From Usnea hakonensis (lineage: Eukaryota; Ascomycota; Lecanoromycetes; Lecanorales; Parmeliaceae): a stretch of 64,000 bases of DNA. Below are positions 50,601 to 63,174 of this stretch, one piece after another; the stretch's first letter is position 1; the number at the start of each line of letters is the position of its first letter. The stretch lies in NCBI GenBank assembly GCA_013423325.1, contig BLJB01000249.1, forward strand, positions 1 through 64,000, written 5' to 3'. Both the position numbers and the translations under genes were made by a program. Under the pieces are notes generated by a model. It did no database searches and was not told where the DNA came from. It saw only the letters and a program-made list of their open reading frames with translations.

Positions 50601-53007
50601 GTTATGCCGTGAAATGGACTTCAACATGCGAGAATTAAGCCAAGGGTCTGATGCTCCTGGTTGGACCATCAAATCAGCGATACTAGACTTTTTGATCCAC
50701 TGCTTATCTACCCTGCCTGACAGGCCTACATTAGCACATGCTTTGCTAGGATTCTCTTGCAAAGGTTCGACTGTGCACGTAGACGAGGGTAGTTTATTTG
50801 AAGAGAGGAAGTCACTTTTCCATGCGGTTCTACATCTGGCCATTGAGTACCCAGATGGTGATGGGGCATCTTTGCAGGCGTGGGCGCTTGGCTTGAAACA
50901 GAAGGGCATGCAGATCCTCTCAGTCTTATGGGCTTCCCCTCTAACATCTTTGTTCACCATGCGTCAATTGCAGATTGACGAAAGCCTCTTCGCGCTTTTC
51001 TTGAGACAACGCATGATCGGGCCCCACGCCGTATGTGACGGACGATCGATCAAGGACTCTGATTTCTTATACACGAAATCCGCTGAGGCACTTGAACATT
51101 GTCTTTGGTATCGTTGCTTTCTATTTGAATACACAAGCACAGCAATTCGCTTGGCTGTGGATGATCACGCATCCTCGTTGCTGGCTAGAATACTCTCTAC
51201 CTTGCTTGGATCAACGTCCATGCCAGACGGCGATCAAGTACCGAACCCCACGATATTCGATCTGTTTGACTTCGTTGAGTTTGATATTAGCGGCGATGTT
51301 TCCTGGCTCGAGATCAATTACTTTAAAGGGTTAGATTTCAGCATCAGTATGGGTCTGGAACTTCAAAAGCCCTTCGATTCTTTAGACTTGAAGACGATCC
51401 ACGAAATGTTAGCGCTACGAACAAATGAACTACGAAAATCCGGACGCTTTCAAGCTGCAAATGAAGAGCAACGGGCCGGCGAGGAGGCGCAACGAATCTT
51501 ACAATATTTTCAGGCCAAGAATAGTCAGCGGATCCTGACTTTTGCAAGGTTGCAGACGACAAAGGCTTGGGCTGAGCTCTTGATCCTTTTCATCGGCACC
51601 TGCAGTCTCGATGCAGCTGGCAAAGCATCATTGATTCTACAGGCTCTGCAATTGGTCACGCCAAAGCTCGATGACTACGCCTCAACCAATGTACGACAGG
51701 CTATCGATATAGCCAATCTCATCCTAGCCCTACTTTTCCAACTTAATTTCGAGGTCTCCGCTCTCGACCGGTCTCGCGCTGGGGACGTCGCAAATGATAG
51801 GCTTTTCCAAGTCTTCCGTACTGCCTTGCGGGCGATCAATGGTCCAAATGTCGATATGCAACTTCGCGAAGTACTTTACAAGATTTGCTATCGTTATCTT
51901 GGTGGCATGGCTGTCGTTTCGGATGCCCCAATCCGTCGTCGCCACGGCATACAGACTGTACGCGCGACGGGCGAGAGAACAATGGATATTGTTTGCGATG
52001 ACGCTTTCGGCTCTTTCTTAGGTTGTAGGATATCTGCGCTGCTCTTGCTGGATGCCTTGACGGGTATTGCCAAGTTTGATCAGTCGAACTACGTTGTCGA
52101 CTCTTTGGTGAGGACGAACTTTTTGCAGGTCCTTGTCGAAAGTATCGAGAGAATACCACAAGAGCTGCAGCAATCAAATGCGAAGGGTAAGAGGAGTCCT
52201 ACTGAATGAACGATGGTAACGCTAACATTACTTCGACAGATATTCCTTTCTTACTATCCTACTACGAGACCAAGCTATCTCTACTACTGAGCATCTCCCA
52301 AACCAGAAGTGGAGCAGTTCATGTTATGAACAGCGGACTGTTTCAAGCCGTACGCGGATCTGGACTGTTCTCCGTCGATCCAGACATCGGAGTTGGTAAG
52401 TGTCGCAGTCCAGCCCAAGCCCGCCATGCTGACAAATCTAGAAATCAACAACCCGGAGGCACTAGCCAAGTATTACAGGCTACTCTTATCCATTGCACGT
52501 GTAATCACCTCTGTTGTCCTTAGCCGAGGCTCTCAAAATGAGCAAAGTATCGAAAGTGCAAGGATTTTCCTGACAGAGAATCGGCCTCTTGTCGTGTCAA
52601 TATTCAAACGGCAAGCTAGGATAGGAGGAGTGTCATTTGACGATGCGGGTATAGATATTGAAGAACTGGTGGAGCTTTTTCTGTTGCTCATCTGGATGAG
52701 CAACTTCTTGGAGGTGGGCTACGCAAACCGATATCCAGTCGCTAGAATAGAGGCTGACATTGTCTTTAGTTTGAAGAGCAACGAGATACCCAAAAGCCGC
52801 GGAGGACTGCCTTCACTTGATTTTGATCTGAAGAGTAATGCTGAGAGTAGTCGCGACTATCAAATGCTCCACCGATCAATCGTTTGGAAACAATTGCGCA
52901 GCCAAATATCAGGTCCTGGTGAATATGAAAACTGGAGATCTCATTTTGAGAAGATTTCGAAGTCATACGGCTTCGGATATCACTGCATTAATCAAGAGCT
53001 GAACTGA
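47605..53007 (+). CDS. NUP192: Inner-ring nucleoporin Nup192
   Basis: Four exons: 47605-47788, 47855-52186, 52240-52395, 52442-53007; 1745 residues, phases consistent. Intron 1 is 66 nt and needs the distal acceptor (CGCATAG) to keep frame, giving SSGTITVDEVEYSMNKEF. The protein is an all-helical solenoid; recognisable family blocks are QAAYAVIHFHEQRLFLLECM, LVGLILETKDGPARNGSLYT, and NGLYGF-like YGFLQWASRRQ. Nup192 (Nup205/188 family) binds Nic96, Nup53 and Nup145N in the inner ring of the nuclear pore. The last about 97 residues after SNFLE (from 52714) look unlike other Nup192 ends and may be a read-through of the true C-terminus. Length is normal for filamentous fungi. Confidence 0.92.
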
Positions 53008-53654
53008 CGGCCAGCAAGCTAAACGAGCCTTCCGTGAAACTTTAAACAATCTTGGCAAGAAACGAAAGGATATAAACGGACGGCGAATTGGGTAAACACT
53101 AGGCTGTGTAAGCATCGACAGGAAGCCATTGCAGGCTAAGGAAACCTTCAAACAGCAAAAGGGAGCGTGCAACTGAAGACGTCGAGGCCACAGATCAGTA
53201 GCTAACACGCTTAATCAAAGAGAAGCCTTAGCCATTGCCTTACAGAACGATGTGTCAGGCAGCTTCATGATGCCGAGGATGAAAATGCTGTGATGTATTG
53301 CGCTATGCTGTTGGTTGCGTCCATCACTCCAATATATTGAATCGAAAGCTGCCGACGGCATTGCATGACAGGGAAAACAGTATAAGCATGCCGGTTTGTA
53401 ACGTGGAGAGACTTAGCTAGTCAGCGACTGCGAGGCTGAAGACTACAGTGGGCACCAATGTAATGTAGAGAAACCATTCCTTCATAGCATCAGCGCCATT
53501 AGGAATCAAAGTAGTTAAATGGTTTGTAAATCCGAAGCTTATCCCCGAGCCTTAGCCTCTCCGCGTCATGGCAATAGATAACAACTCTTCGCCTCTTGGT
53601 CAAGTCTATTGAGCAAATCTACAAGGCTTCATATACCTCTGTGTGAATGTCTAG
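53008..53654. other. Intergenic
   Basis: Between NUP192 and CUL4, same strand. No feature supported. Confidence 0.5.
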
Positions 53655-56497
53655 ATGCCATCTGCCAAGGTCGGTGGCAGTCAAGCCATAGAGCAAAAGA
53701 AGCGCAAGCAGTCCAATCCTACCGAGGCCAAACCCGAACTCTATCCTCAACAGACTATTTCAGAGCTCTTTGCAACTTCTAAACAAGGAGTGAAAAATCT
53801 GGAGGGCGACGGTGCATCGCATAGTAAAAGACCGAAGCATACTCATTCTGCCATTGGAGTGGACTGCACCTCAACGCCAATGCAGGCCCTACGAAGCGAG
53901 GACATGTTCAAATTCCCCAGTCCTAAATCTCGACAGAACTCTGATTTCATCGACCTCACCAGATCCCCTAGCAGCAGTCCAGTCAAAAACAGAGTCAATG
54001 GCATTCGGCCTACGACCATTGGCCCACGCACAGGCACCAAGAAGCTCGAAGTGAAGAATCGGAAGACGGTCGTGAAAGCAGACCCGGATGAGTACTATAA
54101 CACTGTCTGGAAGCGCTTGGAAGTTTCCCTGCTAGCCATCTTCGCCGAAGAGAAGTTACCATACTCCAACGAGGAGCTCTACAGAGGTGTGGAGATTGTG
54201 TGCCGGCAGGGGAAAGCAGCTGGCTTGTATGAAAAACTGAAGATTTCATGTAGTGAGAATGTGCTACACAATTTCAAGGAACCTTTGATTCAGATGCCGG
54301 ATAACGAGAAGGCTGTGGTTGTTTTGCGGTCCGTCGTGCGAGCGTGGTCAAGATGGAACAAGCAGTTGGAGACCCTTCGCTCGATATTCTATTATCTGGA
54401 TCGATCATACCTTCTCCACTCGGCTTCTCTACCCTCGTTAGATGAAATGGGGGTCAATGAGTTCCGTACCAATGTCTTCAAGCCTCAGCAGCTCCAATCG
54501 GCGATACTACAGGGGGCTTGTGATTTGGTCAGTGCCAATAGAGGTGGAGATGAGTCGGCGCGTGACGACAATCTTTACCGTGATGCCATCAAGATGTTCC
54601 ACTCACTCGCAGTATACACAGATTCCTTCGAGCCATTGTTGATGTCCGAATCGGAGCAATACTACTCGTCGTGGGCTGAAAGAACTCTCTGTGATACCGA
54701 TTTGGCTGGCTATGTCGAGAGCTGCGCCAAGCTCATTGACCAGGAAAGCCACCGTGGTGACATCTTCGGTCTAGATCAGACGACCAAGAAGGCTCTCGAG
54801 CAATACCTTGAAGACATACTGATTGGTCAAAGACAGCAGCGCCTGCTAATGGTCGAGGACGTTGGTGATCTACTGGGGAAAGATAGACCAGATACCATGT
54901 CGCAGCTCTATTCATTACTGCAGCGCAGAAGTCTTGGCGAAAAGCTTCGTCCTGCCTTCGAAGCCTTCATTGTCAATCGAGGCTCCGAGCTTGTCTTTGA
55001 TGAAGAGCGAGAACAGGAAATGGTCTTCAGGCTGCTAGAATTCAAGAAAAAGCTTGACTTGATACTGGAAAGGTCCTTCCAACGGCATGAAGGACTGGGT
55101 CATAGTCTACGTGAAGCTTTTGAGACTTTCATCAACAAGAGCAAGAGGAGTAATATGACTTGGGGCACTGACAATCCCAAGCCGGGAGAGATGATCGCCA
55201 AATATGTCGATATGGTTCTCAAAGGCGGGACCAAGGCCATTCGTACTTCTAGCGTCACTACAGAAGACGCTCCAAAAGCGCCTGACAACGAAGATCAAGA
55301 AGGCGAGAGCGAAGACGAGGATGTTGAGATCAGTAAACAATTGGACCAAGTCCTGGATCTATTTCGTTTCGTGCATGGCAAAGCTGTGTTTGAAGCATTC
55401 TACAAACGAGATTTAGCTCGTCGATTGCTTTTGGGCCGAAGTGCGAGTTCCGATGCAGAGAAGAGCATGCTTACTCGCTTGAAATCAGGTACGCTTGAGT
55501 TTGGTCCCATTTCGTGGACATCACTAACATTTGTTTAGAGTGTGGTGCTGGCTTCACACACAACTTGGAACAGATGTTCAAAGACATCGAAATGGCGCGA
55601 GAGGAGATCTTGTCTTACAAATCGATGCTCGAGGAGAGGCAGACTAGGACCGCATTCGATCTGAGCGTCAACGTGCTTTCGGCGTCTGCTTGGCCATCGT
55701 ACCCTGACGTTACTGTCAACATGCCTGAAAATATTCTGAAAGCTACGGCAGGCTTTGAAAAGCATTATAAGATGAAACACTCCGGGCGAAAATTGGACTG
55801 GAAGCATGCCCTTGCTCATTGTCAGCTAAAGGCAATGTTCCCTAAAGGCTCCAAGGAGATTGTGGTCAGCTGCTTCCAGGCTGTAATTCTGACCGCATTC
55901 AACAAGAGTGACTCCATGTCATATTCCGATTTACAAGCTTTCTCCGGCCTTGGTGAGTTTAAAGATCCCAAGTCCCATGTGAGGTCCGTTCCTCGGGTGA
56001 CCCTACTAACGGAGTCTAGACGATACTGAACTTAAGCGGACGCTACAATCCCTTGCTTGTGCAAAGTACCGCGTCCTCAGCAAAGAGCCCAAAGGGAAAG
56101 ATGTCAACGACAGCGATACTTTCGCTGTCAATCTCAGTTTTATGCACCCAAGATACCGCATCAAGATCAACCAAATCCAAGCGAAAGAAACGAAACAAGA
56201 GAATCAGCAGACTCACGAGCGTGTCGCCGCAGACCGTAACTACGAGACGCAAGCGGCTATTGTCAGGATCATGAAGAGTAGGAAGAGCATCACACATGCT
56301 GAGTTGGTGAGTGAAGTCATATCGGCAACGAAGACCAGAGGCGTGCTCGATCCGGCGGACATCAAGAAGAATATTGAAAAGTATGTCCACTGTTCTTACT
56401 GATCTTGTGTGAGCGTGCTGACCGAAACAGATTGATCGATAAGGACTATATGGAAAGGGACGAGGAGGGGCGCAACGTGTATAATTACGTTGCATAG
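53655..56497 (+). CDS. CUL4: Cullin 4, scaffold of a CRL4 ubiquitin ligase
   Basis: Four exons: 53655-55488, 55539-55952, 56020-56380, 56431-56497; 891 residues; introns of 50, 67 and 50 nt. Residues 1-140 are a disordered, basic, Ser-rich extension (QTISELFATSK, DFIDLTRSPSSSP). The cullin N-terminal repeats start near 145 (YYNTVWKRLEVSLLAIF) and include ELYRGVEIVCRQGKA. The cullin-homology region has RDLARRLLLGRSAS, GAGFTHNLEQMFKDIEM, then the winged-helix end with the neddylation site IVRIMKSRK (K835) and the usual YNYVA terminus. With Ddb1, Rbx1 and WD40 receptors it ubiquitinates chromatin substrates; in Neurospora the CUL4-DDB1-DIM-5 complex is needed for heterochromatin, and the gene stands in a window with RIP-like relics. 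CUL4 rather than CUL1/3 is chosen from the N-terminal extension and the overall sequence. Confidence 0.9.
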
Positions 56498-56833
56498 GGG
56501 CAGTGGTAATGCATCTCGAGCGATCCGGCATACTGTTACTTAGTTATCCTACCACGTTCCATTATTTGGATTTTGAGCATCATTGATCTAGAACTAATAT
56601 CAGTCCAATGCTTCTACGACATAACTGTCACATAGTGTTGCTCTCGTAGCCATTGACCCGAACACTTCCAAGATATAGTCATCATCAAGCCCAGTCTTCC
56701 TACCCTTCCCCATAAGGTCCTTTGTAAAGCCCAAAAGTAGCTGCTCAAGCCTCGGCGTTATAGATTTCTTGTTTCATAAAACTGAACTGTAGATTAAGTG
56801 TGAGAACGATTAAGATCACGTATTCTCCCTAGA
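56498..56833. other. Intergenic between convergent genes
   Basis: 3' flanks of CUL4 and the F-box-like gene; no feature supported. Confidence 0.6.
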
Positions 56834-57436
56834 TCAAGAGTCTGCACCTGCAAGAGCACCTTCAAACCCTCCCCAGTCCCAACACCCCTCCTTGTCCTCT
56901 CTACCCTCCATACACGCCTCCAGCCACCTCGCCATCCCAGCAGGCAAGCTCCCATAAACCCTCGCTCTCCTTACGCCCCTAACATCCCCATACCCCTCCA
57001 GCGCCTCATACCCGCCAACCCCCCAACTCGCCCTGAAAACCTCCACCTCCAACCCCTCCATCCCGTCAAACGCCCTCGCCACATCCCCCCTCGTATAAAA
57101 CGTATCGCAGTCCAACCGCACGCGCACGTGGAACCGCCGGATCAGGCTCAGACATACGCGCGAGGTGACGGTGCGGGTGGGGTCGAGGGCGAAGACGACG
57201 GATGTGAGGTAGGTGGGGTGCGCTTGGAAGGTGTTTTCGGCGTAGAGGAGGGGGAGGCCTTCGGTGTGGGTGCGTTTGCAGGCGAGGAGGATGGAGGGGG
57301 AGAGGGGGAGGGGTGTCGGGGTTGGGGGGAATAGGGTGTGGGCGTTGCGGGTGTGGATGGGGGTGCGGTGGGTGAGGAGGTGCTGGAGGATTTGGAGGCG
57401 GAGTTCGGCGGGGAGGGAGAGGAAGGGGAAAGGCAT
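56834..57436 (-). CDS. Small F-box-like protein
   Basis: Single exon, 200 residues. It starts MPFPFLSLPAELRLQILQHL, an F-box-like N-terminus common in Dothideomycete and other fungal proteins, followed by SILLACKRTHTEGLPLLYAE and NTFQ, the usual LL-x-A-C/N-x-x-x-x-E-x-x-PLLY-x-x-NTF pattern. The C-terminal half is Gly/Glu-rich. The codon usage is GC-rich, which opens a long chance frame on the plus strand. Role as a ubiquitin-ligase adaptor is a family-level guess; many such proteins have no known partner. Confidence 0.7.
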   Translation of the reverse strand: MPFPFLSLPAELRLQILQHLLTHRTPIHTRNAHTLFPPTPTPLPLSPSILLACKRTHTEGLPLLYAENTFQAHPTYLTSVVFALDPTRTVTSRVCLSLIRRFHVRVRLDCDTFYTRGDVARAFDGMEGLEVEVFRASWGVGGYEALEGYGDVRGVRRARVYGSLPAGMARWLEACMEGREDKEGCWDWGGFEGALAGADS

Positions 57437-58241
57437 TGATTGATTGGGGTTGGGGAGGGGGGGTAAAGATGGTAGGAAGTTGGGTTTGGGTATGGGATGG
57501 GTGGACTGGGTTGGTTGGATGAGATGTTTGAGGATGATTGAGTATAGACTAATTTACGCTAGGCCATTTGGGGCAATTAGGACCTTAGTCTTCTGCTGTC
57601 CCTTGTCAACTGCTGGCTCTGACTCTTACCCTACTTTCTTAACATCCTTATAACATCCCAGCAATCTTGTCCTAAAAGGATAGGACTAAGCTTGAGGAAA
57701 GATGCTTTCTGCGACTGCAAATGCTCTCTCACTTTGAGGAATTGAACGTTTTGATTGAGGAAGAAGAACTCTGTAAATACCGCGGCTTGAGGAGCTGGTG
57801 TTGAGGTTCTGGAAAGAAATATAGATTCTTTGAGGGAAAGTTGGTAATACTAAGCTTGATGTCTATGCCCAAGGAGTTTTCGGGTTGTTGTCGATAAGAG
57901 TGGTATCATTTTGATGTGATTGCTAGCATGAACGGAATTTTGATATAGGAAGTTCGTGGTCTCTATCATTTTCACTTTTCAACATGTGTCTATTTATGAA
58001 AAACCATAAAAGCCACAAACAAAGGACATCAATTCCTAGACCAATTTCCTTTCTGATATATACAGCAGCCCGCCACGTTATAAGATTAGAAAGTAAGGTA
58101 TCTTTCAGCTACCACGCTTCAACAATCCATTCGCAACAACTTATAATAATCCATTCCATCTACTCCTCTTCTGCGTCATCCTGCCCGAAGTCCATGTCAG
58201 ATGGGCTCGAAGGTACAGAAGCCGCAGCCCTCGATTGGTGA
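57437..58241. other. Intergenic
   Basis: Promoter side of the F-box-like gene (G-rich on the plus strand at 57440-57530) followed by AT-rich sequence. No gene. Confidence 0.5.
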
Positions 58242-58299
58242 TCAGGCGGGCGTCGAATGCCAGATTGGCTGTTGACCGTAAGCTGCTTGTTGGGGTTGG

Positions 58300-58987
58300 C
58301 TAGTATGCATTGACTGTTGTCCTTGGAGATTTAGCTGGACCAAGGAACAGCTCTTCCTCCGCAGCTCGCTTCTTGCCCTTTCCCGGACTGACTTTGTCTG
58401 TGGGCACCTCGCTGTGTGACACCGATTGCGGTACAGACGCTTGCGGCGTAGCAAGGGTCCTATGCGTGGGATTGTTGTCATAGGCTAGTCGGTAGCTTTC
58501 TAGTAGCTGAACGACCTTGTGCGAAGAGACGGAGGTCTGCGCTGAAGAAGTTGGGACCTCATCGCCTGGGCGGAACTCCAAACAGCAAAAGTTGCCCGGA
58601 TCGTAGTAAATACAGGGCCCAAGTACTGTCTCCAACGTCGAGGCAAAGAGTGCTTTTAAGCCTTCGAAAGCTGCCCCGATCGTAGTAAATACAGGGCCCA
58701 AGTACTGTCTCCAACGTCGAGGCAAAGAGTGCTTTTAAGCCTTCAAAAGCTGCCCCAGAATAGGACGCCTCCCAGATTGAGCCTTTGGCTGACTGGTATT
58801 TTGGTCTTTGGGAGTGATCTCCCGGAAGATGAGTTGGAGCTTCTCCGAGCTCTACGACGACTGTTCTGTAGCCGATGAGCTTCTCGCGGGCAGCCAGTAG
58901 CTCAGTGACGGATGGCACGCGGACGATCTCGAAATTTGATGTGACGAAGGTCTCCATTATTATATTGGAGATGACTATTCGACACAT
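58300..58987 (-). pseudogene. Unrecognised gene broken by a 79-bp tandem duplication
   Basis: The minus-strand frame 58987-58559 runs through MCRIVISNIIMETFVTSN, ELLAAREKLIGYRTVVVELG and AAFEGLKALFASTLETVLGP, then changes sense. A second frame starting in the duplicated block repeats AAFEGLKALFASTLETVLGP and continues CIYYDPGNFCCLEF to a basic, Ser/Pro-rich end at 58300. The segment between is a 79-bp direct duplication (58599-58677 and 58678-58756, one difference seen). As 79 is not divisible by three, the second copy shifts the frame. Either a recently dead gene, an assembly artefact, or a length-variable allele. No domain recognised. Confidence 0.5.
58599..58756. repeat. 79-bp tandem duplication
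   Basis: Two direct copies, 58599-58677 and 58678-58756, nearly identical (TTCGAAAG versus TTCAAAAG is the only internal difference I see). The high identity indicates a young event. Confidence 0.92.
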
Positions 58988-59684
58988 TGTAAGCGAATCC
59001 TGCGAGTGCTTCGTACCATGTTCGATAGTATCGTTCTTGTCTTGGCCAATGAAGGGTGCTCGCTCGAGGGCCCATTTGCTCGAATTTGTTGTCTAGTGCT
59101 CTGGTTCGGAAGCTCTTAGGCCTCCATTCACGCTATATATTTAGTTCCCCGAAGATCAAAGGTAAGATGGCGTTCATTGGATACAAAGTTGGAATCTCGG
59201 TAGTATGTAGATGAGCAATGCTTGGCAGATTTTGATGGACTCCTCACGCAAGTCGTGCTTTAAGACCATGCCACAAGATCCGGAAAACCGGCAGAAACAA
59301 CAGGAATAGGTGCGGTAGCCAGTCTCTCGAACTCTAGGTGGGTCGGATCTATTGCAAAGGGAGGAGTAGGAGCGGTCATAATGAGGATAGAAGACTGATC
59401 AATTGAGAACGCAAGTCGTCTGTCTGTCGAGTCGAGCGCTGCCTTGCCATCGATGGCAACAGCATCGAGCCTCCGCGATTTTTTTATGGTCAAGAATGCT
59501 CTTTTGGAAAGACGCGGCTTTCGGTTAACTTCACTTTTCTCCCGGCTGTTCTCTTGATTTTCAACTTGGAGCTTTGTATATACTCCAGGTGATTCGTGTC
59601 ATTGAAGAATGCGATAATTCTTCTCATGTGTTGTGGCTATCGTCCAGGATATATCATATTTAATGGACATGAGCTCGGAAGCTT
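58988..59684. other. No supported gene
   Basis: A 77-codon minus frame (59493-59260) has no known motif. The stretch leads into the copia relic. Confidence 0.4.
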
Positions 59685-60900
59685 TCATGTTCGAAGGCGT
59701 ATGAAAGGCCGACGATGAGGTTGTGGGAACGAGATATGGCGCCGGTCAACTACCATGTCATTGGTTAATATCCACTCAAGGTGGACAGGCCCAGTTTCCA
59801 CTTTGTCTCTGACAAAGTGCCACTGAATCTTGATGTACTTGGTGTCAGAATGGAAACCGAGGTCACTGGTGAGTGCAAATGCACCTCGATTATCAGCCAT
59901 GATAAGCACCGGTTTGTTGGAAAATCCGAATCCAATGTCAAGTTCGGAGAACCGCCTAGTAAGCCAAACAGCCTCTTTAGCAGCCTGATTCTGAGCCATA
60001 TACTCAGTCTCACATGCCGATAGCGCAATTGATTGTTGTCTTTTCGACGTCCAGCTGACAGCACCTCGATATTGGAGGAAGACATATGCTTTGCCGGTGC
60101 TGTTGTGGGCTTATTGAACTACGAAGAGACTGCGTATTCGATGAGGGAGAGCTGTTGGACTGTGTAGAAGTCGGTTGGTTGAGAGGTTTCGTCAGCTAAC
60201 AGTCTAACGACCGCCTGGCAGAATGGCACACATGGAGTATAAGGCTTCAGATGATGACATGAGATGGAGCGTGCCATCCCAGCTGTTTGTTGCGGTTTTG
60301 AAATCATCATCTGCTATCTTTTCCTGTATCACCAAGGGAACCGTGGAGCTGTAAGCGGGCGGATTGTCTTTGGGAGGAATGGTGGCGAGCCTAGCTGATC
60401 GGTCGGCAGAGGTAACTCTCGAGCCTTGCCGGCAGCCTGTGAGAATTAACGTGTCTCAACAAAAAGATTGTCGTAGAAACTCTTGAGAAATTTGGAAGCT
60501 GCAGAGCTGGGGAATTTGTGTGACATGGCTAGAACATCGGAGGTCCAATCGGCGTCGGTGTATCCCCCTCAAGGCACTGTCAGTTCCATATGTACTGCCG
60601 TGATTCATTTTTCCTTTTAGGTAGCGAATGACGCGTTCGACGGACATTGCTAGATTGTTTAATCGTTATTCGAGACGGCATGCGCACGAGGTCTTCGAGG
60701 TCTAGAATGAGCATCGCATGGCGGCATCGTGTCTGGCGTCTGGTTTGCGGTTGTACCGAAAAAGTATGGTAATGGTATAGCATATATCCGGCCGTGTTTG
60801 AATCATCGATCGCTTGTGGGATCCCACCACCACTTTCCCTTCCGCCAGCTCAAGTTGTCTCTCCAGATATTTCACTTTGGTATCCATCATGGCTAAACTT
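59685..60900 (-). pseudogene. Ty1/copia polyprotein relic (end of RT and RNase H)
   Basis: Read 60900 to 59685 on the minus strand: MIQTRPDICYTITILFRYN (the end of the reverse transcriptase), VIRYLKGKMNHGSTYG, a frame change, YTDADW (the RNase H entry Asp), then after about 400 bp of unrelated sequence, GAVSWTSKRQQSIALSACET with EYMAQNQAAKEAVWLTRRF, MADNRGAFALTSD, and HSDTKYIKIQWHF. Order and spacing match copia elements except for the interruption. Stops and frameshifts kill it. Only the C-terminal part of the polyprotein is present. Confidence 0.75.
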
Positions 60901-63174
60901 GGCTTGGGAGGATGTAAATGACGAATTGACAGTGACGTCTTGTCAATGATGGGCCGAAGGTCACGAGGACAGGTACTCGCGTGTAGCTTCAGGTTCCCTC
61001 CGCATATGAACCATGGTCTGAATCACTCTGTCTTGCGCCTTCCTTCTCTCGCTATCTGGCTCTGAAGCAACTGCTTTGCAACCTTGCCAGTATTATTTAC
61101 GCACCTCGCTATGGCGTGAGCTAATGTCATCGCTGCGCGATGCAGGCTGATAGAAATGGTGCCAAAGTCTGTTAAGACCCTCCTTCTCTCCGGGCTGTAA
61201 GCCGTCCGACGGCAAGGTCATCAGAGAGTCTGACATCTAATGACGATGAGCTCCGACTGCTAGATTGGAGAAGGCTGAATACCTTTGTGTAAGCATTCCT
61301 CCGAGACCTTTCAAAGCTTTCGAAGCTTCAACAGCTTTATCTGCTCCACAATCCATCTTGTATGGAGGTAGATCGAATGAAGAAGGAATGTGCAGTCTGA
61401 AAGGTAGATGAGTCTTCGAAGACTGTTCGTGTGATGCGAAAAGATAAAGTAATCAGGTATCTAAACACAGTGACCCTAAGCAACTTGTATGCAGAAGCAT
61501 TGAATGAGGAAGTAACTTACAAAATTCCAGCGCCAAGAACAACACAGCCCAAGGCACACTCACACTAAGCAGTCACCGCAGCGATACTATAGCGTCCAGT
61601 CACTCTGAGACTTGCTAACTCAGGCTTTTGACGCTCCGGAATACAGTCAAGGGTATAGAAAGAGATAGCGTAGTATAAAGTCCAGCTGACTCTCAGTACG
61701 GATATCAGTTTTATGTATCTCTTTCTCCATTGCTCGCGATTGGGACCATTGTGGATGCATTGCTCAGGTGGTCACTCATGGCAAAGGTGAAAAAGAAGTG
61801 AAGAGGATATATACATATGACCACATGTTATGAACTTCGGTCTTTAGGCGTGCAAGGCACACTGTAAGATAGGTCTGCTTTTGGAGACAGATGGTGACGC
61901 AGTTGCACTGATGTAAACACAATATAAACGATCGATAGATAGCTCCATCTACCTAGAAGGACACAGTAGATAAGAGCAAGAGCATAAGCACCATGAAAGA
62001 CTCTGCTCGGCCAAAGTCAGGGCCACAGATATGTGTATGTATTGATATAGAAGAAAGAAAGAAAAAGAGGAAGGAAGTTGGAAGAAGGGAGGGGTTTAAA
62101 TACCCATAGACGAGGGTGGCAAAGGCTGTGAAGCAGAACACCTCATGTCACATAAGAGAGTGAATATCTCCGGACTTCACTCCCTAGTGCCGACTTGATT
62201 CATCTCCGCTTCGATTCATTGGTAGGCTGTATGACACCCACATGGTGAATAGATGTGAATGTTCATTAGCTTCCTTTCACGATTATTGATTGGTGGAGAA
62301 TAAACCGGAGGGTCCTTTTGGACGTGTTTAGGCATAGCCGGGACCGTAAACACTGCATGCACTACTAAGAGTGAAGGATAGTCACTTCACAGAGCGAATT
62401 CATATCCGAGAGGCACTCCTCGCTGTCACCTACCATCCACACTTACTGGCAACAGAGTGACAAGTTCCTATGAAGTAAATATCCAATAGACATGCTCTGA
62501 TAGTAACAGCATCATCCATTATAAACGGAGAGAATGAATCACAGCACCCTTGACCGGCAGATCTGTGCTTCATTCTACACACTCGACACCCGTTCTCCAA
62601 TAATGGTGGCAAAAGCGCAAACAAACGGAAATGAAAGGAAAACCCCCCTTTTCTGAGCATCATTTTTGGATAGAGCTGTACTCCACCCTTCACACAACTC
62701 CATTATTGGCTTCACTCATTTTTCGAATGACATCAAAGTTGAGATAGGGTTCCAAACGAACAGATAGATGGACAAAGGGGGAGTCCCAATCTTATCAGCT
62801 TTTCCCATCACCCACTTGTCCAGCAGTGGCAGTGTTGAGGATGAAGAAATGGGCGATAAGCAATCCTGATCAGATAGATGTTGGCTTTGTCTACCTACCC
62901 TACCAAACAATAATGTCACTAAGCGTGACTTTCATAAAAGTAGACCAGAGAAAAAGATTTCAAATCCACTTCCATGATACTTTGTTAAAGTAAACAGAGG
63001 AGAGGAGTTCAAGGCTTGGGTCTGTATCGAAGCGCAGTCAATACAGCGAATTCCAATTCGGATTGCACTGAGGAGCAAGAAGGGTGGGCTTTCTTCCAAA
63101 TGACTCGAATTACTTGGAAGCGAAAATTCAGAAGCTTGTGAGTACCTACCGGTACTACTAAGCCGAATTTCTTC
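60901..63174. other. Gene-free 2.3-kb stretch
   Basis: Only short frames without resemblance to known families. A purine-rich run (GAAAGAAAGAAAAAGAGGAA) is near 62051-62075. No RNA gene or LTR could be identified by eye. Confidence 0.5.

Noticed and set aside
57128..57334. Plus-strand Gly/Glu-rich ORF
   Set aside because: Antisense of the small F-box-like gene; caused by its GC-rich third codon positions.
58599..58756. The 79-bp duplication as a newly born intron
   Set aside because: Precise removal of one copy would need a donor and an acceptor at equivalent positions (AGGT-like); the repeat has no such site.
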